A stretch of 64,000 nt of DNA, taken from Paramarasmius palmivorus (Eukaryota > Basidiomycota > Agaricomycetes > Agaricales > Marasmiaceae). The position numbers were made by a program, and so were the translations under genes. The notes beneath the pieces are model-generated. The model saw only the letters and a program-made list of their open reading frames with translations, was not told the origin of the DNA and ran no database searches. Shown piece by piece: positions 13,601-23,515 of the stretch; position 1 is the first letter of the stretch, and each line of letters starts with the position of its first letter. The stretch spans positions 1,116,001-1,180,000 of the forward strand of contig JAYKXP010000003.1 in assembly GCA_037176845.1 (NCBI GenBank), in the 5' to 3' direction.

Positions 13601-16600
13601 GAACAAAACCGAACGGTATGTGTATGCGGACGGTATCGCCGTTGACAGATATTTCTCTGCCAGTGAGGGGTAGGGGTAGTGATACGTTCCATTTCTGCAT
13701 GGCCATAATTTCCTTCCATTTGAATCCTTTCCCGTCATCCCAGCGGTTTACAGCAGCGGGAATACGCGCCCAAACGAAGGTTCTTTCCCAGCTTAACTCC
13801 AAAGGTTTGTTCATTCCAGAGTCTACGCAAATCCGGTCGAAACGACAGACAACTCGCTCCTTTCTCAAATTGCACTGAACTTGAACAGTACCTATGATAA
13901 CATTGGCGTTGAAAGATCGCCGATCCTTGGGTACTGCAAGGCCAGCGGGCTTGACACGAGCATCTCCGAATCGCTTGAAGGTCTGTGATGCAAGCATCAA
14001 ACTGTAGACGTGCGTAAGCGAGAACATGCCCTGGACGTAGGAGATGTGTAATTTGACATCCTCGACACGGTTTCGCTGTGAATAATCGAAGGTGATGCCC
14101 TCTATCTGAAGGAACCTCTGTTTCCCCAGAGCTGGATCCTCCTCTTCGCCCATGAGAGGATCATCGGGTGCATATTGAGTGGCAATCGCACTGCGAACCA
14201 CAATTCGTGGGAGCGTGAGACGCGCTATGCCGGAAATGGTGGATGAGGCGACTGCTGTGGAACGCGCCCTCAAATCCTCTGAAAGACCAAGTTTACTTCG
14301 GTTCTCCCAATACAAGTTCTGCCGGATCTTGCCGAGCTGTGTAAGCTCACGTGACCCAGGTGCGTCCCATTGGGCTGAAAGACCGGTGACAGAAGTCGAA
14401 AAACCTCGCGACAACTCCATCTGGTCATTGGGGTTGATATCTGGAGCCGTCACAAACAGAATGATCTTCTGGAACGAGATGGTGAATGACCCAGAGAGGG
14501 GCCTCTTGGGACCATGGACTTTGGAAGGTTGCGGAGGCCGAACAGGGATGAGCGTTATTAATTGTTCAAGGACATCTCGCACGAAGGGATGCCATAGCTC
14601 GACGCATACGGTATCGGTGAAGCAAGACAGATTCGTGTCCATGGTAGACAAATCCACGCAAGCAGTATTCTGAGTATCATCCTTGATCACCGCAAGCGCG
14701 GAGTTGTTACACGTTATCTCGAGAGTCTCGAGCGAGAGCAGCGGCTGGTCTTCAGCAGGAGAGTAGGAGATATTGTCGACACAGTCTGACGAAACATATC
14801 CAGTAACGTCAGAGCGCGTTCGCAAAAACATCGACTTCAATGACAATGAGGCCGAGTTAAGCATAGTGAGAGGAAGCTCGTCAAATTGGTCGGTGGCAGG
14901 ACCGGATTGATCGAACCTGTTTATGAACTGGGCATGCGAAGATGCCATAACCCCATCTATCTTCATTTCAAGAGCTCGATATATTCTCCGAGACTCCTGA
15001 GGGATGAGAAGAGTGCCAGATATCGGGCCGCATTCTAGTTCCAGCACTACGCGAGGAATAGGAAGGGGAGGTGACGCGGGAGAAGGTGAAGGAGAAGGCA
15101 AAGGTGCTTCCTTGGGTTGCTTGCGCTCAAAACGGCGAGCGTATGATGAAACCGCGCTAGCATCTTCTGTTATGTATACGGCCCCGAAGGTCATGCGTAC
15201 AACGACAGTGGGTGCGTTGGGATCACCGCCAAGGAAGGGCGATGTGACGAGCAACGGAGAGGGCCACTGAGTCGTTAGCAACTGCCAGCTGACACTATTC
15301 AATGCAAGCAGACGTAAGCGGCCCTCGTTCGATTGTCTGTGTACTCTTAATCTGTCGACAGATAGAGACAAGGAATAGACGTCGGAATCAAAGGCCTCAT
15401 TGTGGACGTTGCGTCCAAACCATTGACTATGTAGCCGATTCTTCTGGGGATCGCTTATTTCTGCCTTGATGACGATGTTCTCGACTGACGTTGTAAACGA
15501 GTCGTTCGTCTGGCTGTCGCTCTCCGGCTGACTAATGAAGGATATGGACGAAAAGTGTATTTGGAGAGAATCGAGAAAAGCTATCATAGCCTAGAATATT
15601 GGTCAGTGTGAAAACATGACCACAACGAACCAGTCGACTATACCTTAGTTTGGGTATCCCTCAACTTCATGGAGGGGTTGTAGCGATGGCGTCGGGGTAA
15701 GATACTGGCCTGGAAAAGCATCGTGAGTATTAAAAAATCACTTTGAAGGAAACACCACACGCACAGAGATGGATTCAAGGAATGGAGATCGCGGGGATCT
15801 TGGGGTTAAAGGAGAGAGGGACGCCACGGATTGTGGGCTCCTAGGTGATTGCAAGGAGAAAGTCGATGGCGTTGGTGAAGGTATATACAAGAAAGAAAGC
15901 CCGTCAGACGAAGTCGGCATGCCGTCGGCGACGTCAACCTCTGGTATATCATGAACATCATGATTATCATCCATGGATTTCATAGCAGCAAGAATAGGCC
16001 CCAATTCCACATAACATGCGCCAATAGACACATTGGTGTTCATACTGTGGGTCTTCAAGCTCCGGCGCTTTAAATCGAACGCCATTGAAGTGTCGACTGA
16101 TATTGACCCTGGAAGGCGGAGAAATTTGCATCGTCCTGAACATATTCGGTTAGCTCCTGAATCGACTGAGGAGCAAATGAACGCACCTATTGACGCTGCT
16201 GAAGGTAATGAACCAACAATATCATCAAGCTTCAGCGATATTTTCGCCTTTGCTTCTTGTTCGGCCACTACATTGCTCCAAGATCTTCGAATACTACCCG
16301 AAAGACGCGATTTCCAAGCCGCCATACTATATAATCGTTTGGCTGCGCGTGTTCCGTGCCCCCTCGTGTCAGACACATAACGTCTCCTCACTCGCACAAA
16401 TTGCAACGAGGTAAGCAGCTCGATCTTTGCCACAGAGAGCTCGACATCAGGTTTCCCAATATACCGCACATTCAAGTTGTGCACATCAAAAACAACAGCT
16501 GATATGATGACTGGGATCCTCGAAAGAAACCATCTGAGGATTTCCGTGACAAAAGTCCGCACGAACGGACGAACATATGGGTCCAAGAAGATGATGAGGC

Positions 16601-17042
16601 CAGAGATGACGTGCCAAAACTGTTGTCGTGTATAATTGTAGGCGGCGGCGGTCATTGACCTTCGGTGTCTGATGTTGGAGGAAGGTCGTGGGGGTATAGG
16701 TTCAATCTCCATATTGACTCCTTCAAACTTGATCACCAAATGCCTCGAGCCTTGATACGACCACTGCCAACTAATTCGTTCCACACTCCAACTCTGATAA
16801 CTCTTCTTGCCCGATCTAAAGATGTATAATCCTCGTATGGAACGCAAGCTGACGCTTTTGACCCGGAGATGTTGCGAGACTCTTTCGAGAACCCATGGAG
16901 CGACGTAGTTGCGGAGAAGGTATGAAATGAGGACGACTCTGAGGATAGACAATAAGGAGGCGATCCACCACGACGTTCCGGGACTTCTGAACAGGATTGC
17001 GACGATGACGGAGACAATGAAACGAGCGACCTGGAATAACAT
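7631..17042 (-). CDS. FMP27: Fmp27/Hob/SABRE-family bridge-like lipid transfer protein (BLTP2-type)
   Basis: The largest gene of the window, with well over ten exons and roughly 2,700 residues. The start ATG at 17042 is followed by a hydrophobic anchor (FIVSVIVAILF; SLLSILRVVLISYLL). Exons I can place: about 15764-17042 (itself split by a 51-nt intron at 16136-16186), 15644-15709, 12522-15590, 12402-12468, and one from 12346 down. The long exon ends in PPVGFWDK, the signature of the Fmp27 GFWDK domain, and the domain continues after the intron as MRLVFHWSLRASFKGDVRYH and GLRDPYDIVDTGAGFVLSW. Later exons carry Fmp27 and Apt1-type C-terminal regions (STWIVLPPVGGITIYETFEL, MSWKGWVKMALHQP) and a seven-His run near 10350. 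Family knowledge: these proteins form long hydrophobic channels at ER-plasma membrane contacts and move bulk lipid. The last coding exon and stop (7631) are approximate. Confidence 0.88.
16136..16186 (-). other. Stopless 51-nt intron in the Fmp27-like gene
   Basis: On the minus strand the stretch starts GTGCGT, has a branch-like GCTAAC and ends TTCAG. Its length is 17 codons and it has no stop, so it can be read through. Removing it joins AASIG to RCKFLRLPGSIS in frame. Either spliced or retained products would be translatable. Confidence 0.6.
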
Positions 17043-18388
17043 AACCTGCAACAAGTCAGACTTGCCTGTCAGACAAAAGACAAGGACATACTAGCTATAA
17101 ATTATGGAATGAGAATGGAATTCCGGAATTCGGGGACGCAACGTGGCTGGCTCCTTTGGTAGAATTTGGGATATCGGGGCAGGTAAGCAATGCTTCTGCA
17201 GATATTAGGAGTTTAGAGCAACTATTGTGAATCCAGGGAATGTCGAGGTACTCTATGGCGAGAGTACTAACATATGGTAGAGTACAAAAGAGGAGAGCTC
17301 GTGTTACTGTGGGAAAATTCTGACGCGTTGTCGTGACGTCGACAGCACACGAACAGTCGACTTGCCAGTTCAAGTTGCCACTATCCTCGACTTTCTTGAT
17401 ATTGAACTGAGCATCTCTTCACCGGACGTCGGTATGTATTCAAGATTTATAGAGACCACAGCGCTCACAATTCATAAACCTTCCCTTCGGGATAGACCGA
17501 GGAAAAGACAAACTTTTCACTTTTGGCTTTCATTCTGCTTTCATTTTATCACTTCAAGTTACGTGTCTGCCCCGGGCCCGGTTCTTGTTTCTTGAAAGGT
17601 AGTGGCCCTTGCGATTCGGATTCTTCATAAAACAACCCTGCTAAACTGGATTCGTCCTCTTCAACGAAAGTGGTGGACACAACACCTTCGAACCTGCCTT
17701 TTAGCCTAAATCACCGACATATCCGGGGGCATCATGTTTCATGCCTCCGAGTCCGACTCACCGCCCATAACCCTTACAGCTTACAGTCTTGGCATTCGGG
17801 TACACAAACAGGCAGAACGCAAAAACGGCCGCCAAACATCCTGCGTTCCGAAAACAACCTTTCCATTGTCAAATCGACGTACGTTTCCATGCTCCAGCCG
17901 ACACGCATCAACATCCCTGATGAACAAAACACGACGCTCACACGTTGTCCTTGTCTTGCCGTTTTTATGTGCATTTATAATCTTTCTGTATGATCAATCA
18001 AGGTACGTACGCGTGTAACTACAGGTGGTGGTTGCAATATAGTGGCGGGAGATGTAGATGGATGATGCGAAAAGAAGATGGGGGTGTGTATGTCAACTAT
18101 CATGATATAGAAAATCGAAATGGAAGGGAAGAGCTACAGCTTGGGAACCAAAAGTTTAAAAAATGCCAACAGATCCATCATTTCCATCCTTCAGGTTCTA
18201 GGGAATTCGAAGCATTACGGGGACGTTAAGAATCATTAGACAGCGTGAGAGATAAGCTAGTGATGTGGTTCTAGCAAACGAGTGGACGTGTTCATGAGCG
18301 GAAGGGGGATGTCGAGCGACGAGCGCGAAGCAAAGCAATGAAAATAAACAGCATATGCAAAAGAGGAAACAAAAAGCAGAGAAGCACG
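17043..18388. other. Large intergenic region upstream of the Fmp27-like gene
   Basis: About 1.35 kb between the start of the Fmp27-like gene and the 3' end of the VTT gene, both on the minus strand. It should hold the Fmp27 promoter, possible 5' UTR exons and the VTT 3' UTR. Open frames here (for example 17734-18018 plus, 94 codons with a hydrophobic end) lack family resemblance and are not called as genes. Confidence 0.35.
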
Positions 18389-20039
18389 CTATGAAGGCAA
18401 CGCAAGGGCCTCGTCTTGCATCTGGATTTGTCGCTTCTCGTCAATCAAAAGATCAAGCTGAAGTTGATCTCTTGCTCTCGAACGAGTTCGTGAACGCGAT
18501 GGCAAACGAACTTTCCATTCCTTGACACCTTTCCATGACCACCTGGGCTTCCTTTCTTCCTGTTGAATCATCGCGGATGCCGATGCGGGTGCGGACGCGA
18601 TGAGTGCCTTGAGATGATCTTTTGCCAAGATTGGCGCAAGAGACAGGAAGGAAAGAATCACCAACTTGGTGATAATTTCAGGGGAAACCAACAGAGATGA
18701 GACGGTCTGTGGTGTAGGTGAGGGTTGTGACGCCACGGTTTGCAAAATATCACCGATCTAGAACAGAAGAGAGATCGAAGTCAATGATGACGTCTAAAAA
18801 CATGCAACGGTCGCGAATATTCTCTCACCTGGCAAGTGACAGCTGTCCAGGGCAGTGTCCCGATGAATGAGCCAAGAAGACAGTCGATTAGGGGTACGCG
18901 GCAAACACCACAAGCAATGTTGATGCCTGACCAGGGAACGACTCCGACTAGGCGAAGGATCGATAGTCTTACCCATGCACCTGATGTATGGGATGATGAC
19001 GGTGGCGAATCGGACGTTTTGATATCAGTCTCGGAAACTGTGGCGGTTACAACGTCACCCTCGAGAGCAGAACGCGTCATGTCCAACGCTTTTGGGAAGA
19101 AATGTGTGATGAACGGAGCGAGAGGGGCGGCAAGAAGGGTAGCGCAAAGGGAGCCGATAGTAGTGAGAAGGGTGAGTAGAATTGTGGCGAACGCGGGGGA
19201 GAAAAGAGCGCCGGCTAGTACGTTCCAAATAACACTACCGGGGATGGACCACGCGTGTTTCCAAATGGCCGTTATAGCCATTACGCCGACTACGTGAGCG
19301 AGAGGCCATGTTCCGCTCTGGGAGTAACCGTGTAATTCTCGTCCAAGGGTAGCGAGGTCGGTAAGTGTTCTAGGCCACGAGACCGAAATGGGAAGGGTTC
19401 GCAGTGAAATAAATACGAGTATTGTGGATATGGGGAAGAGTGTGATGACGAGAAATAGTGGGAAATGGACCTGTTGAGGGTTAAAAGAGTGCATGGGAGA
19501 AGGAAGAGCAATCATGAGAACGGTAGCTGTAAAGGAGTATATAAATGACTACGCACTGATGGCCAATGCGAGTGCGAACCCGAGCGCGACTGCAATGATG
19601 ATTTGGGCGGTTTCTGGTCAAGGACATCTCCAAAAGATGCTTTGGTGGCCGACGCAGGCAATGGCAGTGATAAATCCGACTCGTCCTCGTGTTCTTGGGT
19701 ATCTTGCGACGACTGCGAGATGAACCAGTGCATAATTAACTGATGCTTGGGGTGAAGACCTGTCCAATGGAAAACGCGATACATGAAGCCCGGAATATAA
19801 GAAGAAGAAGGGGAAGAAGAAGGGGCTTCCGGTTCTGAATGAAGCGACTCTGATTCAGAGATATCGTGCAGGTTGTCCGGTGGGTCAACGGAGGATGATG
19901 GGTCCTCGGGAGATGAATTGAGAGGACGATTTAAGGTAAGATGGGAAGTTGAACGGCGACGCCCCAGAGTGCGGGAAGGGATTGACAAGGGGGAACGAAG
20001 AGTCGAACAACACTCTGAGGGCGGTGAGAGCGAGGACAT
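18389..20039 (-). CDS. VTT-domain (SNARE-associated Golgi / TMEM64-Tvp38-like) membrane protein
   Basis: Start at 20039 (MSSLSPPSEC). The first exon encodes a Ser/Pro-rich cytosolic part ending near GLHPKHQLIM. The core VTT region lies on about 18835-19510: VHFPLFLVITLFPISTILV, then SIPGSVIWNVLAGALFSPAF, and RLVGVVPWSGINIACGVCRV with LLGSFIGTLPWTAVTCQ, joined across an intron to IGDILQTV. These glycine- and proline-containing re-entrant segments are typical of the family, which includes yeast Tvp38 and lipid scramblases such as TMEM41B. A further membrane helix (AQIIIAVALGFALALAI) is encoded at about 19559-19612 in a frame different from its neighbours, so one or two introns between 19510 and 19720 remain unplaced. 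The C-terminus is basic and probably cytosolic, ending DEALALPS. Role: membrane trafficking or lipid handling at Golgi/ER. Confidence 0.82.
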
Positions 20040-20670
20040 GGAAGTTGACAAGATACTTTTTAAATTTGTTGGATGAGAAATACAGGCAAACCTTACATGA
20101 CAAATTCTCGGCGCTATCCGGCATTCCATTCCATTCTCTTTTTTTTTCTCATTCTTTTCACATTTATTTTTTCTTAGCTGGTTCAGTGTTGAAAGATACA
20201 GCAGTTTATAGCAATATATCACAGCTCTTCCTGGGGTTTCCTGGTTCTACAGTACTGCCAAACCGCAGTCCCCAAAGCTCTCGTACGACTCAAAAAATCA
20301 ACCGGATTTAAGCGACTCGTTGACTCATCTGAATTGACTTATCCGATCAGCCCTTCGAGTTTCCTCGGCCAACTAAGCAAAGTCAGGGCATCCCCAAGGC
20401 ATCCCGTCCTCGGCGCCGCTGACATCGCTTTGCGTGGTCAACATCATGACAGAAGAGGCCTTGTTTGGATACACACGGATGCGTTCGGCATGGTAAAGAT
20501 CAATTTATACAGTCTGCATGTGAGCATATATAGAGACACCATTCATATCATATATCTTTGGCTGCTGGCTGTATAACGAGGAACCAGTGTGGAGAGAAAA
20601 AGACGTCGTCGGTAATGGCATGCATGTATACGAGTAAATGCAGCTGAAAATACATCCGTCCATTGATCCT
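20040..20670. other. Intergenic region between eL36 and VTT genes
   Basis: 631 bases holding the eL36 3' UTR and the VTT promoter. There is a T-rich run at about 20133-20175 on the plus strand, i.e. A-rich on the coding strand just upstream of the VTT start. No gene seen. Confidence 0.35.
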
Positions 20671-21163
20671 TTAGTGGCCGGCTCTCCTGCTCTCCTGGAT
20701 GATACCAGACAATTCCTCAATCTTGCGTTTTGACCTGAGAAGAGTGCCGAGCTGTAAAATAGTAACCGATGATCAGTAATCGATGTGGAGCAGTATGGCA
20801 CAACTAGAGGTACACACCCTCTTCTTGGTGAGTTTTCTGGCCTTCTTATCCTATATTCCAAGGGAAAAAAGGCGATAAGCACAACATTCTTGCAAGAATA
20901 GATCGTACTATCGCACCTTGGAGTTCCTCAACAACTCCATCACTCGTCTCTCATACGCTGAGAATCCAGCAACCTCCCGGATGACAGACCTCACAAACTT
21001 GGTCTTGGTCGACTGAATACCCTTGCGCTGACTTGGGCGCTGGACTTTTGCGATGGGGGTAGTGGGGTGGCCTTTGTTCAAGCCGATGCGGAGGTCTATC
21101 ATAGTTGCATTAGCTGCATGAAGCATACGCGATCCTCAATGAAAACTCACTGCTTCGTGCCAT
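20671..21163 (-). CDS. RPL36: 60S ribosomal protein eL36
   Basis: Four coding exons can be placed exactly: 21151-21163, 20917-21095, 20818-20850 and 20671-20751. Joined they encode about 102 residues beginning [14 protein letters not shown], with [18 protein letters not shown] in the middle and ending [10 protein letters not shown]. This matches eukaryotic eL36 in length and sequence throughout. The first coding exon holds only four codons plus one base, a common arrangement for ribosomal protein genes. The protein is a basic component of the large cytosolic ribosomal subunit. All splice sites are GT-AG and the frame is preserved at each junction. Confidence 0.97.
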
Positions 21164-21521
21164 TTTTGCCGGGGTCTTGAGGGTGTCGATGTCTTCTACG
21201 ACTTTGGTGAACGGAGTGCAAGTTTTCGGATCCACGTGATAGGGTGGCTTGCAACTGCACAGTTCATTCTCACAAGCACGTGAGCCTCGGAAAAGACCTT
21301 GTATATTACTTAGGCGCCGCACGCAACTTGCCGGCCCACGGGCGCTTATCTAGAGTAGCACTGTACAAATCTACTAGAAGAACGAAATGGTACATACAGT
21401 GCATATGGAGGTATATGGCAAGGCATAAAACATGTGTACGCGTGTATGGCAGGTGAAGAATATAATAATGTTGAAATGTAACTAAGTAAAAAACACATAA
21501 TGAGCCCTAAAAATCCCAATA
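21164..21521. other. Promoter of eL36 / 3' region of CK2 beta gene
   Basis: 358 bases upstream of the eL36 start and downstream of the CK2 beta stop. No gene and no recognisable ribosomal-protein promoter element was seen. Confidence 0.3.
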
Positions 21522-23023
21522 TTATCCTTGCACTCTAATTGCTCGCACTTTGCCGCTGACACCGGACGTGTGGTCGTCGCGTGGAAGGAAAGAAGTGCGG
21601 ATAACGCGAGGAAGGTTCCCTGATACTGCAGTAGGGGCTGTTCTTGCTGATTGACTTGGCTGAAGTTGGCTAGCATACTTGCGTCCAGGGACATTAGCCA
21701 CGGGTTTACCACCAGCTTCTTCCTCTTCCTCCTCCTCTTCATCATCATCATCCTCATCTACAGCATCCTACAAGGCGATGAATCAGTCAAGGGCCTGTTA
21801 GATATCTCCAACACAGCTTACAGGATCAAAATCTTCCATTCTCCTATCTTCCTCTTCCTCCTCTTCCTCGTCATCATACTCATCATCTTCGTCGATCCAT
21901 CTCCCTCTCCAATCTACCATATCAAGCTCCTCCGGACTCTCCGGTCTCAACCGTAACCATTGCAAACGCGGTCCGCTCTTTGCTCTTTCGCTGACTTTGA
22001 ATCCATATATCCTGGGAACATAAACATATCCTGCAGCCTTCTTTTGTCCCCCGTACAGGTTCGGATTCTCAAAGGTCGAAGTACCACCGGCCGCTGACGA
22101 AGAGCTGCTTCGTGGTGATCCACCAACCACTGAAGATGATGATGGAGCCTTCCAAAACGGTGCAGGTGCAAGTTCTCGGTATGTTTGAAAGAAGAGATGT
22201 GCAAACGTCGTTCCAAAGAACGCACCTGTAAGAAACTATGTCATAAGTTCCACAGATCGATTCGTAACCATGAAACACGCACCGTCAACGCCTTGGAATC
22301 GACTACTCGGGGGAGTGTAGATGTCATTGCAGTTTGGACAGAAGAGTTTGACGGTGTCGAGCCCAGGTGTATCCGACCTTCCACACGGCACCACATTACA
22401 TCCTACGCAATAAACCCTGGGGCATGACCCAAATACGCCCGCTTCGTACTTGTCTACCTAACTCACACGAGTAAGCGTAATCTGATCTGGAGAGTAGTAA
22501 GGGGGTGAATCCTACCATGGCTTGAAGACCAACACGTGTAAGGATATATCGTTGATGTACGAGACCGTACAACATTTCAGCTGATGACTCGACGATGGAT
22601 ACATCGGGAATTTTTGATGCCTCTTCATCTGTTTAGGGTTGATAAGACAACTGGTCATGAAAACTGAGGACACTGCTCGGCGCACCTGGTTCAACATCGA
22701 GCACCATCTCCATTGCCTCCTTCCAGAATGGTACCATCGTATTCAGGCCCGTCAGATTGAAATCATCCTCGATAAAGTCCTCCGTGACCTCGCAAAAGTA
22801 TTCGTGCCCGGGTAAGGAACAGAACCAACTGATCCAAGTCAGTGTCGAAGTAGGTGTCGAAGAAGCTTAATGAGCAAATCTAACGCGTTAGGACTTTTTT
22901 GTTCAGTGAGAAAAGGAGATGAACGCAACTGTATCCCTCTTCAACCTCCTCCATAATCTCGTCGCCTTCTCCAGTTCCGCTTATGACTTCTTCTTCTTCA
23001 AATTCGGCCTGCGATGGGTCCAT
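21522..23023 (-). CDS. CKB1: Casein kinase II regulatory (beta) subunit
   Basis: Start at 23023 ([13 protein letters not shown]) and stop at 21522 (end IRVQG). The N-terminal part has [20 protein letters not shown] followed by DDFNLTGLN, the hallmark of CK2 beta. The zinc-binding domain follows with CPRVYCVGC and later [11 protein letters not shown], four cysteines in CPxxxC..C...CxxC spacing, used for dimer formation. After the conserved core comes [15 protein letters not shown]. The C-terminus is unusually long and very acidic: two Asp/Glu runs (around 21850 and 21740) either side of an intron. CK2 beta stabilises and directs the tetrameric CK2 kinase in nucleus and cytosol. At least five introns; several boundaries in 22200-22900 are approximate. 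The acidic tail is longer than in the classical short subunit. Confidence 0.93.
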
Positions 23024-23515
23024 GTATTTTGGTCTTGCCGGCGACAGTGAAGCGCAAGCAATTCGGGAATGAGGTGTTCACTGCGACTGGGTCATACCAG
23101 TGCAAAGTTGGGTGTCGTGTGTACTTTCAAACTCCGAACTGGGAACCAGGGAGACAATCGACGCGCGCCTAAAAAAGGCAACGTGCGTAGCGACGAATTG
23201 ACGACATAAACTTTGTTTTCGATCTCTTTCGAGCAATTGCCGCTTTCTATGTTATTCCCAACTCGAAATACATTCTATTCTATCTCGGACTTTCGTGGGG
23301 CTAAGACAGTAGTGGTATTGATGTGTAGCTATGTGATGGTTGCGGGTAGCGATAGCAAGCTTGCGAAGGTAGATGGATGTAATACATGATTGAAAGTGAT
23401 ACGGTAGCTGTAGCACGAAAGCCTAGTCCAAAAAGAAATAGCACCTGAAGCCTCTAGAGACATTAATGTCAATAGTAAGTAGATAGCGATTATAAGTATA
23501 TCAAGGACGGTATGG
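23024..23515. other. Intergenic region between CK2 beta and mitochondrial carrier genes
   Basis: 492 bases: the CK2 beta promoter and the 3' UTR of the carrier gene. A GACGCGCGCCTAA element sits at 23160-23172, about 140 bp upstream of the CK2 beta start. No gene seen. Confidence 0.35.

Noticed and set aside
13183..14673. Several 90-165 codon plus-strand frames in the Fmp27 region
   Set aside because: Antisense shadows of the large exon, which has strong family conservation.
17734..18018. 94-codon plus-strand frame with hydrophobic C-terminal end
   Set aside because: No family resemblance, composition like intergenic DNA, and it lies in a 3' UTR/promoter gap.
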